Part shown: piece by piece, positions 35,455-44,263 of the stretch | How positions within the stretch are numbered: position 1 is the stretch's first letter | Layout of the letters: every line of letters begins with the position of its first letter | NCBI RefSeq assembly: GCF_002163625.1 | Contig: NZ_CP020892.1 | Location: forward strand, 930,001 to 994,000 | Direction of reading: 5' to 3' | DNA from: Pseudomonas sp. M30-35 | GTDB lineage: Bacteria; Pseudomonadota; Gammaproteobacteria; Pseudomonadales; Pseudomonadaceae | Length of the DNA stretch: 64,000 nt | The notes under the pieces: generated by a model | What the model was told of the DNA's origin: nothing | Database searches by the model: none | Seen by the model: only the letters and a program-made list of their open reading frames with translations | Program-made: the position numbers and the translations under genes

Positions 35455-35793
35455 TCAAACTTTTCTGACAAACTCAGACTTGAGTTTCATTGCGCCGATG
35501 CCGTCAATTTTGCAGTCAATATCGTGATCGCCGTCGCACAAGCGAATCCCTTTGACCTTGGTGCCGACTTTGACTACCAGCGATGAGCCTTTGACCTTAA
35601 GATCTTTGATCACGGTGATGGTGTCGCCGTCTTGCAAAACGTTGCCGACAGAGTCTTTGATCACATTATTATCTTCAGGCGTGTCTTCAGCTGTTGCTGA
35701 CCACTCGTGGGCACATTCAGGGCACATCAGCATGGTGCCGTCTTCGTAGGTGTATTCAGAGTTGCATTTGGGGCATGGTGGCAGAGTGCTCAC
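35455..35793 (-). CDS. yjdM: YjdM/PhnA-family zinc-ribbon protein
   Basis: This is a 112-aa protein with an N-terminal zinc ribbon ([22 protein letters not shown], so CxxC...CxxC) and a C-terminal PhnA-type beta domain ([44 protein letters not shown]). It was once thought to cleave phosphonoacetate, but the family is not the true hydrolase; its role is unknown. Confidence 0.92.
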   Translation of the reverse strand: MSTLPPCPKCNSEYTYEDGTMLMCPECAHEWSATAEDTPEDNNVIKDSVGNVLQDGDTITVIKDLKVKGSSLVVKVGTKVKGIRLCDGDHDIDCKIDGIGAMKLKSEFVRKV

Positions 35794-36735
35794 GAAGCGA
35801 CCTCGGGTTCAGTCTGTTAAATGGCCGTATATTGTATAGGGTTTTGTCGGGGTTGCGGTTATCAACGCAGATATGGATTGTTCTGAGTTGGACCAGGCTG
35901 GGAAATCCCTTTCATGCGAGGCTCATAACCGCTTGGCATGATGACAGCGGCCGCTATGTGTGGACTAACCGCTTGGGCCGGGCCTTTGGGAGCTCTGCGA
36001 TGATTGGCCTAAAATATCTGGCGCAGAACTTTTTCGTGGGCTCTTAGTCTTTTGGTTAGGTTTGGATGGTTGAGGTTGGGCTACTCTATAAGCGTCATGA
36101 GTTTTTTTATTCGTGATAAATATCAGTATCAACGCGGAAAGCTACGTACAAAACTACGCAGAAAGCTTTTGTAAATAGACTTCAACGGACTGTTTTAATT
36201 ACTCAAACTAGACGGTTTAAATAGCAAAATAGTGCTTAAGGAATATAGTTGCATTACACACGTTGAAGCTTGAAGTTTTGCTGAGTAATACGGGTAGTAA
36301 TTCTGACGTTCAGCTAAAGAATTTCTAGCCGATGGTAGCAAGCGACGGACGGCAAGAAGAAAGAGGCGGAAATACGGAAGTTTCCGTGCTGTGAGTGAGC
36401 AATTGATTCGCGCTTCCAGCTTTTCCAGGCCGCTCGATTGGAACTGCTGAAGTGCATTCACTCAGGGGCTGCGAGCAGCGCTACTAACGTAACAAAGGAT
36501 TGTCACAGCAATGGCTATTACGATTATGTTTGCCACCGTAATTCTTAGCATCGCACTTCTCTGCGGGGCTAAAAATAAAGCGTGTTCTCACTTGTTTGGT
36601 TGCCTCATCCCAGTCGATTCTTCTGTATGAGCTGGTTTGACAACGGTTGCATGCGATTAAGTACTCGCTGCTAGTACAGATGTCGTATCCATGCTGGCGC
36701 TGCCAGCTGCTATTGGATTGCAGGAGAACACGCGT
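35794..36735. other. 942-bp stretch without a confident gene
   Basis: Between yjdM and the diguanylate cyclase I find only fragments. On the plus strand, a frame ending at 36047 reads AWHDDSGRYVWTNRLGRAF before a stop; it has a protein-like look but no good start and may be a gene remnant. On the minus strand, 36461-36195 is open (88 aa) but unremarkable. A 39-codon frame is at 36511-36630. The DNA is AT-rich in parts. No RNA gene or mobile element end is recognised. Confidence 0.5.
36511..36630 (+). CDS. Possible 39-aa small membrane protein
   Basis: A short frame beginning MAITIMFATVILSIALLCGA reads as one hydrophobic helix with a Cys-containing tail (CSHLFGCLIPVDSSV). AAAGGA lies upstream but too far (about 11 nt) for a convincing ribosome site. 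It could be a small membrane peptide or chance. Confidence 0.2.
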   Translation: MAITIMFATVILSIALLCGAKNKACSHLFGCLIPVDSSV

Positions 36736-37821
36736 ATGTCATCTTTCTTATCTGGCATAGAGCGAGACCCGCTCGATACTGACTTTATAAGGATGACCTT
36801 CCGCTCTTTTGTGCAGAGGGGCATTCTCATCATAATGGTGGTGAATCCACTGCACGCAATATTGCTATGGCTTAACCAAAGCCATTGGTGGCAGTTCAGC
36901 CTTTTGGCAATGATTGTTCAGTTGCCACTCTATCCGTTGTGCGCGCGGCAACGTTCATTCGCAGTATTTCTACCCAGTGTGCTCGTGCTGTTTGCAACGG
37001 TTACGGCCTATCTCATACTGTTTTCTGAGCACTTCGGCTCACTTGCAGGCTTTCATTATCTGGCTATGGCGCTGATTCCGCTGGTGATATTCGCCGGGCG
37101 CATCGGGCTTAAGCTCAAGGTATTGATCTGTCTGATGATGGCCGTTGGCATGTTTGTATACGAGCTCGAAATACGTGGCAGTGCGAATAGTCCTCTGAGC
37201 GCGGAGGCGCTGAAACAGCTGCGTGTTTTGAACTTGCTGATTTGCTTCGTGACGATATCTTTATTGACCTTTACCCACTTTGTCACTGTCTCGCAGATCC
37301 AGTCCGAGCTGCAGCGATTGGCGGCTTATGACCCTCTGACACAGTTGGTTAATCGTCGCAGAATGGAACAACTGGCGGAGCAGGCAATTTTACTAAGCTG
37401 GCGTCAGAAGTACCCGCTGTCAGTGATTCTGGCTGATGTTGATAATTTTAAAATGATCAACGATCGTCACGGCCACCCCGTTGGAGATGCCGCTTTGCGG
37501 CATATCAGTGATCTGATCCTCATGATTGCCCGTGATTCGGACAGCTGCTGTCGCTGGGGCGGTGAGGAGTTTTTGATTTTATTGCCACACACAGACCTAT
37601 CCGGTGCCATGCAAGTGGCTGAGCGGATAAGAGCGGAGGTTGCTGCGGCAACCTTGCAAACACCCGATGTTGCGCTTGAGATGCAACTGACCTTGGGCGT
37701 GGCGATGCTGATGCCGAAAGAACAACTGGTTGACTTGATCAAGCGTGCTGATACAGCGCTTTATGAGGGCAAGAAGGCGGGTCGCAATTGCGTGGTTAAA
37801 AGTGACCCGCAGCCGAGCTAG
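36736..37821 (+). CDS. Membrane-bound diguanylate cyclase (GGDEF)
   Basis: This is a 361-aa diguanylate cyclase that makes cyclic di-GMP. The start at 36736 has AGGAG 9 nt upstream. About six TM segments (residues 25-190) form the sensor; no periplasmic domain is evident. The GGDEF domain starts at DPLTQLVNRRRMEQLA. The active site is the variant GGEEF (in RWGGEEFLILLP), and the autoinhibitory I-site RDSD lies exactly five residues upstream, so product feedback is expected. It stands alone, with a lipoprotein gene convergent 1 bp away. Confidence 0.93.
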   Translation: MSSFLSGIERDPLDTDFIRMTFRSFVQRGILIIMVVNPLHAILLWLNQSHWWQFSLLAMIVQLPLYPLCARQRSFAVFLPSVLVLFATVTAYLILFSEHFGSLAGFHYLAMALIPLVIFAGRIGLKLKVLICLMMAVGMFVYELEIRGSANSPLSAEALKQLRVLNLLICFVTISLLTFTHFVTVSQIQSELQRLAAYDPLTQLVNRRRMEQLAEQAILLSWRQKYPLSVILADVDNFKMINDRHGHPVGDAALRHISDLILMIARDSDSCCRWGGEEFLILLPHTDLSGAMQVAERIRAEVAAATLQTPDVALEMQLTLGVAMLMPKEQLVDLIKRADTALYEGKKAGRNCVVKSDPQPS

Positions 37822-37822
37822 T

Positions 37823-38320
37823 TCAAGGTGCCAGCTTGTTTGGGTCTGGCCAGGTCAATGTGCCTGAATCACTGAAGCGGGAGGTGCCGAACAGGCCGCC
37901 AGCAAACTTGCCACTTAGCTCATAAGGTAAACCTTGGCCCGGTTGAAAGCGCGATGCGCCCATTGCCTGACGCATTGCCGAAAACGCTGAGATGGTCACC
38001 GGCACACTGATAACCGCTTCACCAAAGCGCGGCACTTGTCCGCTCTGATCACTGACACCGCTGGCCAATGGCTGATCGTTCACTTCCAGGTCCAGGGCAA
38101 TACCGTTGTAATCAATGGCGCTGTCATTCGGGTTTTGTACCCGTAGCTTTACCGAAAAACGCATTTCCAGACCTTCGCCGGGTAATGGCTCTATACCAAC
38201 GAGGTCAATTTTTACCGGGTCATGGGGGCTCAAGCTGCTACAGGCCGCCAAGCTGATAATAAAAAAGCTGGCCAGAGCTGCTCGAAGCAGCGCGCGAATG
38301 GAGGAGGTGATGCTGAGCAT
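37823..38320 (-). CDS. LEA type 2 (WHy-domain) lipoprotein
   Basis: This is a 165-aa lipoprotein. The ATG at 38320 is preferred over an upstream TTG. The signal ends in the lipobox LAAC with the lipid Cys near residue 27. The mature part, with VKIDLVGIEPLPGEGLEMRFSV, LRVQNPNDSAIDYNGIALDLEVNDQ and VPRFGEAVISVPVTIS, matches the water-stress/hypersensitive (WHy) LEA-2 fold. It is likely in the outer membrane or periplasm; the function is unknown. Confidence 0.88.
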   Translation of the reverse strand: MLSITSSIRALLRAALASFFIISLAACSSLSPHDPVKIDLVGIEPLPGEGLEMRFSVKLRVQNPNDSAIDYNGIALDLEVNDQPLASGVSDQSGQVPRFGEAVISVPVTISAFSAMRQAMGASRFQPGQGLPYELSGKFAGGLFGTSRFSDSGTLTWPDPNKLAP

Positions 38321-38401
38321 GGCTGAGGTTCCGTTCAATTATGCAAAGATTTGGCTGGCGCACAGCATGCAGCGCCATAGTGATAGACCACAAATATTTA
38401 T

Positions 38402-39247
38402 TTAGGCTGTGCTGCGCTGTTTGGCCGCAAGAACTATGGCGATACCACCGAGCACTGCCGCTGAGCTCAGTAGCAGGCGCAATGTCAGCGCCTCACCGAG
38501 CAACAAACTGCCCGCTAGCGCAGTTAATATTGGCACGCTCAGTTGGACTGTGGCCGCCTGGAAGGACTTCAAACCGCGTAATGCGCTGTACCAGATCGCA
38601 TAACCGACGCCAGATGTGAGTGCGCCTGACAGCACCGCGTAGCCTACGCCTGCAGTGTCCCACTGCGAGCGGCTAATTAAAACAACACTGATGATTAACG
38701 CAATCGGCACTGCCCGCAAGAAATTCCCGGCGGTTGTTGCCAGTGGGTCAATAGCGCCGCGGCCCATCAGTGAATAGGCGCCCCAAGCCATTCCAGATAA
38801 CAACATCAGCAAGGCACTACTCAGTACAGGCGTATTGGCTCCGGGTAGCAGTAATGCAACAAGCCCCACGAGTGCCAGGGCCAAGCCGGCAGTAGTGGCC
38901 ACACCAAAGCGTTCACCGCGATAAAAGCCCCAGGCGATCATGCTCAGTTGGACTGCACCAAACAGTAGCAGCGCACCGCTGCCAGCATCCAGGTTGATAT
39001 AGGCGAATGAAAAGGCCGCCGCATAAGTCGTCAGCGCCAGAGCCCCTGGCCAACTGCCGGTCAGTGGCTGTGCGGCGTCTTTTAAGCGCAGGATGATCGG
39101 CAAGGTGATTGCGCCCGCGACAATGCGCACGCTGGTGAAGCTCGCGGCATCTATTTCAGTGGCTTTCAATGCGAGTCGACAAAGAATCGAGTTACCAGCA
39201 AATGCCAGCATCGCCAGTGCGGTAAGCAGCAGAGTACGCGAAGACAT
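38402..39247 (-). CDS. EamA-family (DMT) transporter
   Basis: This is a 281-aa ten-TM transporter of the drug/metabolite superfamily made of two EamA repeats. The first opens LLLTALAMLAFAGNSILCRLALK, with SVRIVAGAITLP; the second has LMLLSGMAWGAYSLMGRGA and ALTSGVGYAIWYSALRGLK, followed by QLSVPILTALAGSLLLGEALT. The substrate is unknown. It is transcribed alone. Confidence 0.9.
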   Translation of the reverse strand: MSSRTLLLTALAMLAFAGNSILCRLALKATEIDAASFTSVRIVAGAITLPIILRLKDAAQPLTGSWPGALALTTYAAAFSFAYINLDAGSGALLLFGAVQLSMIAWGFYRGERFGVATTAGLALALVGLVALLLPGANTPVLSSALLMLLSGMAWGAYSLMGRGAIDPLATTAGNFLRAVPIALIISVVLISRSQWDTAGVGYAVLSGALTSGVGYAIWYSALRGLKSFQAATVQLSVPILTALAGSLLLGEALTLRLLLSSAAVLGGIAIVLAAKQRSTA

Positions 39248-39340
39248 GTCGAGCCCTTGTATGCAGATGTGCTCATCTAATCACACAAGTGTCGGCAGCG
39301 GCATTGGATAGATGGCCTAGGCGCTGTGAGCAGGATGTAA

Positions 39341-39375
39341 AACGCGCAGACCAACCGTGTACTGGTCTGCGCGTT
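39341..39375 (-). terminator. Terminator of the Tsx-like porin gene
   Basis: A 13-bp perfect stem, AACGCGCAGACCA (39341-39353) and TGGTCTGCGCGTT (39363-39375), followed on the minus strand by TTTTACATCC. It starts within the 3' end region of the porin gene and lies just past its stop at 39383. Confidence 0.8.
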
Positions 39376-39382
39376 GGTGCGG

Positions 39383-40177
39383 TTAGAAATGCACTTTTAC
39401 GATGAAATTGGTAGCGCTCTGGTTAGTGCCATCAAGGATGGTATCGCCGAGATAGCTGTCGTTATCGATGCCGTATTTGTCTTTCCAGTAATCGTATTCG
39501 ATACCGACATAAAGTTGCTTGTCGCCCCAGTTCATGGCTTTACCCAAGTCGTATTTGATCTGGGGATTGAAGTGCAGGTTGGCGTGATAGCTGTTGTCAT
39601 TATCGACAACCCAATCCATGAAACCGTCAATCAGGATGTCTGAATTACCGACAGGGATGGTGTAGGCCCAAACTGGGGTGATCTGCCAGACATTATCGCC
39701 ATCGCGCTTACCATCGGTGGTGCGCAGATAGGTGTTGATCTGGAAATAATCGAAACCTGGAATAGCCAGGTCGAAACCTGGGCCGATCAAGTAGGACTCG
39801 GTGTCGTCTTCGCCAAACTCATAGGTCATGGCCAGCAGCACATCTTTGACTGGACCGAATTCCAATTTGCTATTGAACAGTTTGCCAAACGACAAGCGTG
39901 GGCTGAATTCACCGTAGAAAGTGCTTGAGTCACCCGCGCCATTACGTTCGGCACTGTTGTAGGTGATGCCATCGACGAAGAAAAACAGGTCGCCGAAACT
40001 CCAGCCGCTGGCGTGCTCAAATGTCACCGTTTGCTGATCTTCCGGGTCAACCTTGAAATTCTTGCCGTAAAGATAGGTGAAGCTGTTGTTTTGCCATTGC
40101 ATTAAATCACCGGCAACAGCCTGGCCGCCCGCCAGAAGCCCGCCGGCTAACATCAGAGTTGGGAGAAAACGGTTCAT
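39383..40177 (-). CDS. Tsx/OmpK-family nucleoside-specific outer-membrane channel
   Basis: This is a 264-aa exported beta-barrel (signal peptide cut after QAVA, about residue 22). Tsx/OmpK features are WQNNSFTYLYGKNF, TFEHASGWSFGDLFFFVDG, FYGEFSPRLSF, FQINTYLRTTDGK and the barrel end NFIVKVHF. It would pass nucleosides across the outer membrane. This matches the purine importer and deaminases in the same window. Confidence 0.9.
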   Translation of the reverse strand: MNRFLPTLMLAGGLLAGGQAVAGDLMQWQNNSFTYLYGKNFKVDPEDQQTVTFEHASGWSFGDLFFFVDGITYNSAERNGAGDSSTFYGEFSPRLSFGKLFNSKLEFGPVKDVLLAMTYEFGEDDTESYLIGPGFDLAIPGFDYFQINTYLRTTDGKRDGDNVWQITPVWAYTIPVGNSDILIDGFMDWVVDNDNSYHANLHFNPQIKYDLGKAMNWGDKQLYVGIEYDYWKDKYGIDNDSYLGDTILDGTNQSATNFIVKVHF

Positions 40178-40575
40178 CGATGGTGCTCCTGGTGCGCAGA
40201 GTTATAGTTTTAAACCTGTCTATTCGGTCAGGCTGCCGGTTCTAGAGCAAAAACGAAGCCAATTACTGATTTTTGGGTTTTCTGCGCTCAAAAATCGGTT
40301 TTTGAGCGTTTTTAACGGTGTTTGCTCACATAGTGATCAACCGTCTGCGCCTCATTGACAGTATTTTTCTGACTGACAGGACAGTTTTGCCTCAATTTGG
40401 GGCGAGATTTGCCACGCGCACGTTGTCGCCCCGCGCAGCTGTTATGTCTGCGTTAAGGACTGAGGCAATGATGAGAAAGCGCGCGGCATACTAGCGGGTC
40501 GCGTGCAGAGGTCAAGCGAGAAGTGGTGGCGGGTCCATAGACTCAGAAACGCCTGAGTCTATGGTGGGTCAAGCA
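40178..40575. other. 398-bp gap upstream of the porin gene, with hairpins
   Basis: The gap holds the porin gene's promoter region and two notable hairpins. CGCTCAAAAA-TCGG-TTTTTGAGCG at 40285-40308 is followed by TTTTTAAC, so it looks like an intrinsic terminator on the plus strand, though no plus-strand gene precedes it. CCATAGACTCAG-N6-CTGAGTCTATGG at 40535-40564 lies just after the hmgA stop and lacks a T run. No protein gene is seen. Confidence 0.55.
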
Positions 40576-41868
40576 TCAAGCCTGGTTGGGATTGAAGGTC
40601 TTGCTCATGCCAGACCAGCACGCATCGTAATCAGCCTGCAGCTCCGGGCACTGCAGCGCGTACTGGCTTGGGCGCAGCACATTGCAGGTCTCAAACATGA
40701 AGGCCATGGTGTTATCGATTTTATGCGGCTGCAAATCCGCAGCTATGGCTTGAGTCGTGGTGGTGTTGTCCGGCCCATGAGCACTCATGCAGTTATGCAG
40801 TGAGGCGCCGCCCGGCGAGAAACCATCGGCTTTGGCGTCGTAAGCGCCTTTGATCAATCCCATGAACTCATTCATCAGGTTGCGATGGAACCATGGTGGA
40901 CGGAAGGTTTTTTCGGCAACCATCCAGCGCGGAGGGAAGATCACAAAGTCCGCATTGGCTTGGCCCGGCGTGTTACTCGGTGAGGTCAGGACGGTGAAAA
41001 TCGATGGGTCCGGATGATCAAAACTAACCGTGCCGATCGTATTGAAACGGCGCAGATCATATTTGTACGGCACGTTGTTGCCATGCCACGCGACCACATC
41101 CAACGGCGAGTGATCGAGCTGCGTTGCCCACAATTCACCGAGAAACTTCTGCACCAATTGGACGGGTTCGTCGCTGTTCTCAAAGTGCGCGACTGGCGCT
41201 AAAAAGTCACGTGGGTTGGCCAAGCCATTGCTGCCAATCGGACCCAGATCAGGCAGGCGCAGGGCGCAGCCGTGGTTTTCACAGATATAACCGCGCGCGC
41301 TGGCATCGAGCAGTTCCACTCGAAACTTCATCCCGCGAGGGATTACCGCGATTTCAAGTGGCTCGACTGCAAGTAAACCCAGTTCGGTAGCAATGCGTAA
41401 GCGGCCCTGCTGAGGAACGATTAGCAACTCACCATCGGCGTTGTACATCACGCGCGTCATCGAGCAATTAGCCCGGTAGATATGCACGCTGACTCCGGAT
41501 GCCTGATCAGCAGCGGCCGTTGCGGTAAGGGTGACTAAACCGTCGATGAAATCAGTCGCCGGTTCCGGTATTTCCAGCGGATTCCAACGCAGACGATTAG
41601 GCGTAACGGGGCCCAGTTGGCCACCGCTAATTTGCTTATCCATGCGCTTAAACGCCGGGTGATTGGCCGACGGCTTGATGCGGTACATCCACGTACGTCG
41701 TGAATCTGCGCGGGGCACCGTAAATGCTGTGCCCGAGAGCAGTTCGGTATACAAACCATAAGGGACTTTTTGCGGAGAATTCTGGCCAATCGGCAGCGCA
41801 CCGGGCAGCGCTTCACTGCTGAAGTGATTGGCAAAGCCAGATAAGTAGGCGAGGTCGTCAGTGTTCAT
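40576..41868 (-). CDS. hmgA: Homogentisate 1,2-dioxygenase
   Basis: This is a 430-aa iron-dependent enzyme that opens the homogentisate ring in tyrosine and phenylalanine breakdown. The ATG at 41868 ([20 protein letters not shown]) is the family start; the upstream frame is rejected. No clear ribosome site is visible. Iron and substrate motifs are [50 protein letters not shown] and the Glu/His set in EFMG and [11 protein letters not shown]. The usual partners (fumarylacetoacetase, maleylacetoacetate isomerase, hmgR) are not in this window. Confidence 0.96.
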   Translation of the reverse strand: MNTDDLAYLSGFANHFSSEALPGALPIGQNSPQKVPYGLYTELLSGTAFTVPRADSRRTWMYRIKPSANHPAFKRMDKQISGGQLGPVTPNRLRWNPLEIPEPATDFIDGLVTLTATAAADQASGVSVHIYRANCSMTRVMYNADGELLIVPQQGRLRIATELGLLAVEPLEIAVIPRGMKFRVELLDASARGYICENHGCALRLPDLGPIGSNGLANPRDFLAPVAHFENSDEPVQLVQKFLGELWATQLDHSPLDVVAWHGNNVPYKYDLRRFNTIGTVSFDHPDPSIFTVLTSPSNTPGQANADFVIFPPRWMVAEKTFRPPWFHRNLMNEFMGLIKGAYDAKADGFSPGGASLHNCMSAHGPDNTTTTQAIAADLQPHKIDNTMAFMFETCNVLRPSQYALQCPELQADYDACWSGMSKTFNPNQA

Positions 41869-42049
41869 GGTTTTATTTTTGTGTAATTGAATTACGATAA
41901 GCGTAACTCTGGATATGCTGGGCGTCAAACAGCGCATAAGTCAGCGCCTGAAACCGCCGGCTTAGAGGGTTTTCAGCAATGTATGAATGTTCTTTAGAGG
42001 CGCGCGCGGACGGTGCCCGCGTAGTGAGCAGGCTGTATCGTGGGGAGGA

Positions 42050-42631
42050 CTAAGCTATTTTCCGGATGTTTTGTTCTAACTGGCGCTGAAGACGGTAGAG
42101 GTGACTAAACCCTTGCTCCCAGCGGTTGTGGCCCGATGACACATTGATATGCCCGACTCCCCGCAGAATAGACACTTCGCTCCCCCAATTTTGCGCCAGT
42201 TGAAGGGCGCGCTCAGGACTGGCTGCCGAGTCGTTGTCTGAGCCAATTAGCTGGCTAGGGAAGGGCAGCCTGGCGCTTGGGATAGGCGCAAAGTTGCGCA
42301 GTGGATCAGGGCAGTTCAGTCGCTCTACGTCGGCAGGAGCTACCAGCAGGGCTCCCAGCACGCGGTTAACCAGTTGCTTTGGCGCTTGCGCCGCCCAATG
42401 GGCCACCGTGACACAACCCAAGCTATGAGCAATGAGCACTACCGGCCTCGTGTCATCAGCAATAGCGGCATGCAATTGTTCGACCCAGCTGGATTTTTGT
42501 GGGTATTGCCAGTTGTCTTGTTCGACCCGGCTGCTGTTCGGCAACACGCGTTGCCAATGACTTTGCCAGTGCTCATCAGGCGAACCATGCCAGCCTGGAA
42601 TGATTAGGTAACGGATAGCTTGCTCAGGCAT
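42050..42631 (-). CDS. RBBP9/YdeN-family alpha/beta hydrolase
   Basis: This is a 193-aa serine hydrolase. The N-terminus is YLIIPGWHGSPDEHWQSHW, the nucleophile elbow is AHSLGC (Ser near residue 70), the acid is in SQLIGSDNDSAAS, and the His is in GVGHINVSSG. RBBP9-like members in Pseudomonas are of unknown substrate. It lies alone downstream of, but not coupled to, other genes. Confidence 0.9.
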   Translation of the reverse strand: MPEQAIRYLIIPGWHGSPDEHWQSHWQRVLPNSSRVEQDNWQYPQKSSWVEQLHAAIADDTRPVVLIAHSLGCVTVAHWAAQAPKQLVNRVLGALLVAPADVERLNCPDPLRNFAPIPSARLPFPSQLIGSDNDSAASPERALQLAQNWGSEVSILRGVGHINVSSGHNRWEQGFSHLYRLQRQLEQNIRKIA

Positions 42632-42819
42632 CTGCTTGGCTCATGAAGGTGTGAGACCTGCGCAGAGTAGGCAATATTTTTAGCGATATAAAAGAATAAA
42701 AAATTATTTTCTTATGCTTTTTTGGTTCTGCACGATTCTTTTCAACAATACGCGACCTTTCCAGTCACCAGCCTCACCTCCACTTGCAGCGGTCAGAGCC
42801 GCATGCGCTAAGCGTCTGA

Positions 42820-43221
42820 CTAGGTGTCGCGCAGTAAGTCGTGGCTATCAAGCAGACGGAAGGCAATTTCTGGGTGTTTCTCCAGCCCTCGACGAATGGC
42901 CGCTGGAATCGACTGTCGAGTTTTGCGGCACAGTCCGGTAATTTCGGTGACTTCAATGGCTAGGCCGCGCATGCTGCGCACCTCGTTAAAGCCGGGCGCT
43001 ACACTCACGCGTACACCTAGCTGCTCATAGATGCGCATTTGCATGCGTTCAAGGTCATCAAGGCTTTGGATGTTTTCCAGGCGCTCGATCAAGCGTTTTT
43101 CTTCCTGGCGGGTTAATCGCAGGATGCGTACATCCGCTCCCGGAGTAGTCTCCAGTTGCTCGCGCCCGCAGTCGCAAGCGCCGGGCGGGCAAGGTTGTCG
43201 AGTGGTAAAGGATGCGGTCAT
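42820..43221 (-). CDS. Conserved hypothetical protein with N-terminal Cys cluster
   Basis: I do not recognise this 133-aa protein. It begins with a Cys-rich segment, CPPGACDCGRE (Cys at about 11, 16 and 18), then a charged helical region (LTRQEEKRLIERLENI, LDDLERMQMRIYEQLG) and a C-terminal half with ITGLCRKTRQSIPAAIRRGLEK. The Cys cluster suggests a metal or redox site. The ATG at 43221 is the only good start. It is divergent from the hcp gene across a 410-bp gap. Confidence 0.7.
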   Translation of the reverse strand: MTASFTTRQPCPPGACDCGREQLETTPGADVRILRLTRQEEKRLIERLENIQSLDDLERMQMRIYEQLGVRVSVAPGFNEVRSMRGLAIEVTEITGLCRKTRQSIPAAIRRGLEKHPEIAFRLLDSHDLLRDT

Positions 43222-43432
43222 GGTGTCCGATCATAAAGGCGTAGTAGGGCGCTTGACTATCAGCTTAAGCAGTTGCACAAAAAACACTCAGTTTATGATT
43301 TTACCGGGTATGTTTCTGGTGATCATTGCCTGCATTTCAGTGAGAGTGGATTGCGCAGTTTTCTGCACAGCAATTGATCGAATATCCCAGTTTTATCAGC
43401 CGCAGCCAGCGGCCTGAAAGGCCTGTAGGTTA

Positions 43433-43471
43433 GTGCGCAAGAAGTTGCACATCGGTGCGCAAGAAGTTGCA
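43433..43471. promoter_or_regulatory. Direct repeat with inner dyad upstream of hcp (possible enhancer site)
   Basis: The 17-bp motif GTGCGCAAGAAGTTGCA occurs at 43433-43449 and again at 43455-43471, one repeat per 22 bp (two helical turns). Each contains the dyad GCAA-N4-TTGC. The pair lies about 90-130 bp upstream of a sigma54-like promoter, where enhancer-binding proteins usually sit. The function is inferred. Confidence 0.5.
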
Positions 43472-43558
43472 TAGTTTTTGCGGTTTTTTATCTATAAATC
43501 TGAGGTTTATTACCTTAAATATTTATAACTGCCTGTATTAAAAGGTTTTTTTAAAAGT

Positions 43559-43574
43559 CGGCATGCCTTTTGTA
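43559..43574 (+). promoter_or_regulatory. Candidate sigma54 (-24/-12) promoter for hcp
   Basis: CGGCATGCCTTTTGTA resembles the sigma54 consensus TGGCAC-N5-TTGCA, with the -24 GG at 43560-43561 and the TTG of the -12 element at 43570-43572; the -12 reads TTGTA instead of TTGCA. It is 58 bp before the hcp start. Together with the upstream repeats it suggests RpoN control. Confidence 0.4.
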
Positions 43575-43631
43575 TGTTCTTTGCCACCGGATCATCTTTT
43601 CGATCCATGACCCAAGGCAAGGAGAGCTTTC

Positions 43632-44147
43632 ATGCCAACACCTGCGTATCTGTCCCTCGAAGGCACAAAACAAGGTTTAATCACTGCCGGCACTTTCACC
43701 GAAGACTCGGTCGGCAACATCTTCCAGGAAGGTCATGAAGACCAGATTCTGGTTCAAGGTTTCAACCACCAAGTCATCATCCCACGTGACCCGCAGTCCG
43801 GTCAGCCGACTGGCCAGCGCGTTCACAAGCCTCTGATGATCACCAAGGTTTTCGACAAGGCTTCGCCGCTGATTTTCAACTCGTTGACTTCTGGCGAGCG
43901 TCTGAACAAGTGCCGTCTTGAGTGGTACCGCACTTCTTCGACTGGTACTCAAGAGCACTACTTCACCATCGAGCTGGAAGATGCTGTGATCGTTGATGTG
44001 CAGTCGCGTATGCCGAACTGCCAGGATCCAAACATGGCTCACTTCACTCACCTGGAAGACGTGTACTTCACCTACCGCAAAATCGTTTGGACCCACGAAG
44101 TGTCAGGCACTTCGGGTTCGGATGACTGGCGCACCCCAATCGCTTAA
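43632..44147 (+). CDS. hcp: Type VI secretion tube protein Hcp
   Basis: This is a 171-aa Hcp-family protein that forms the hexameric ring stack of the T6SS inner tube and binds small effectors. The start follows AAGGAGAG. The family signatures are MPTPAYLSLEGTKQGLITAG, EDQILVQGFNHQVIIPRDPQSGQPTG, KPLMITKVFDKASPLI and HLEDVYFTYRKIVWTH. It is followed by a strong hairpin before vgrG, so it may be made in excess over vgrG. No core T6SS genes (TssB/C, ClpV) are in the window. Confidence 0.96.
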   Translation: MPTPAYLSLEGTKQGLITAGTFTEDSVGNIFQEGHEDQILVQGFNHQVIIPRDPQSGQPTGQRVHKPLMITKVFDKASPLIFNSLTSGERLNKCRLEWYRTSSTGTQEHYFTIELEDAVIVDVQSRMPNCQDPNMAHFTHLEDVYFTYRKIVWTHEVSGTSGSDDWRTPIA

Positions 44148-44211
44148 TCCCTTAGAGGCCTCTGCATTCGCTGTCTTGTACAGAGGTTTCTTGATTAAAC
44201 GATTGTGCAAC

Positions 44212-44240
44212 AAGTTCGGCCAGATTTACTGGCCGAACTT
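44212..44240 (+). terminator. Hairpin between hcp and vgrG
   Basis: A 12-bp perfect stem, AAGTTCGGCCAG (44212-44223) and CTGGCCGAACTT (44229-44240), with loop ATTTA, followed by ATTTCTG. It probably stops or reduces transcription after hcp. Confidence 0.7.
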
Positions 44241-44263
44241 ATTTCTGAAAAGAGGAACAACGG

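Noticed and set aside
36195-36461. 88-aa frame on the minus strand
   Set aside because: No convincing ribosome site, no domain, and poor codon pattern; probably chance.
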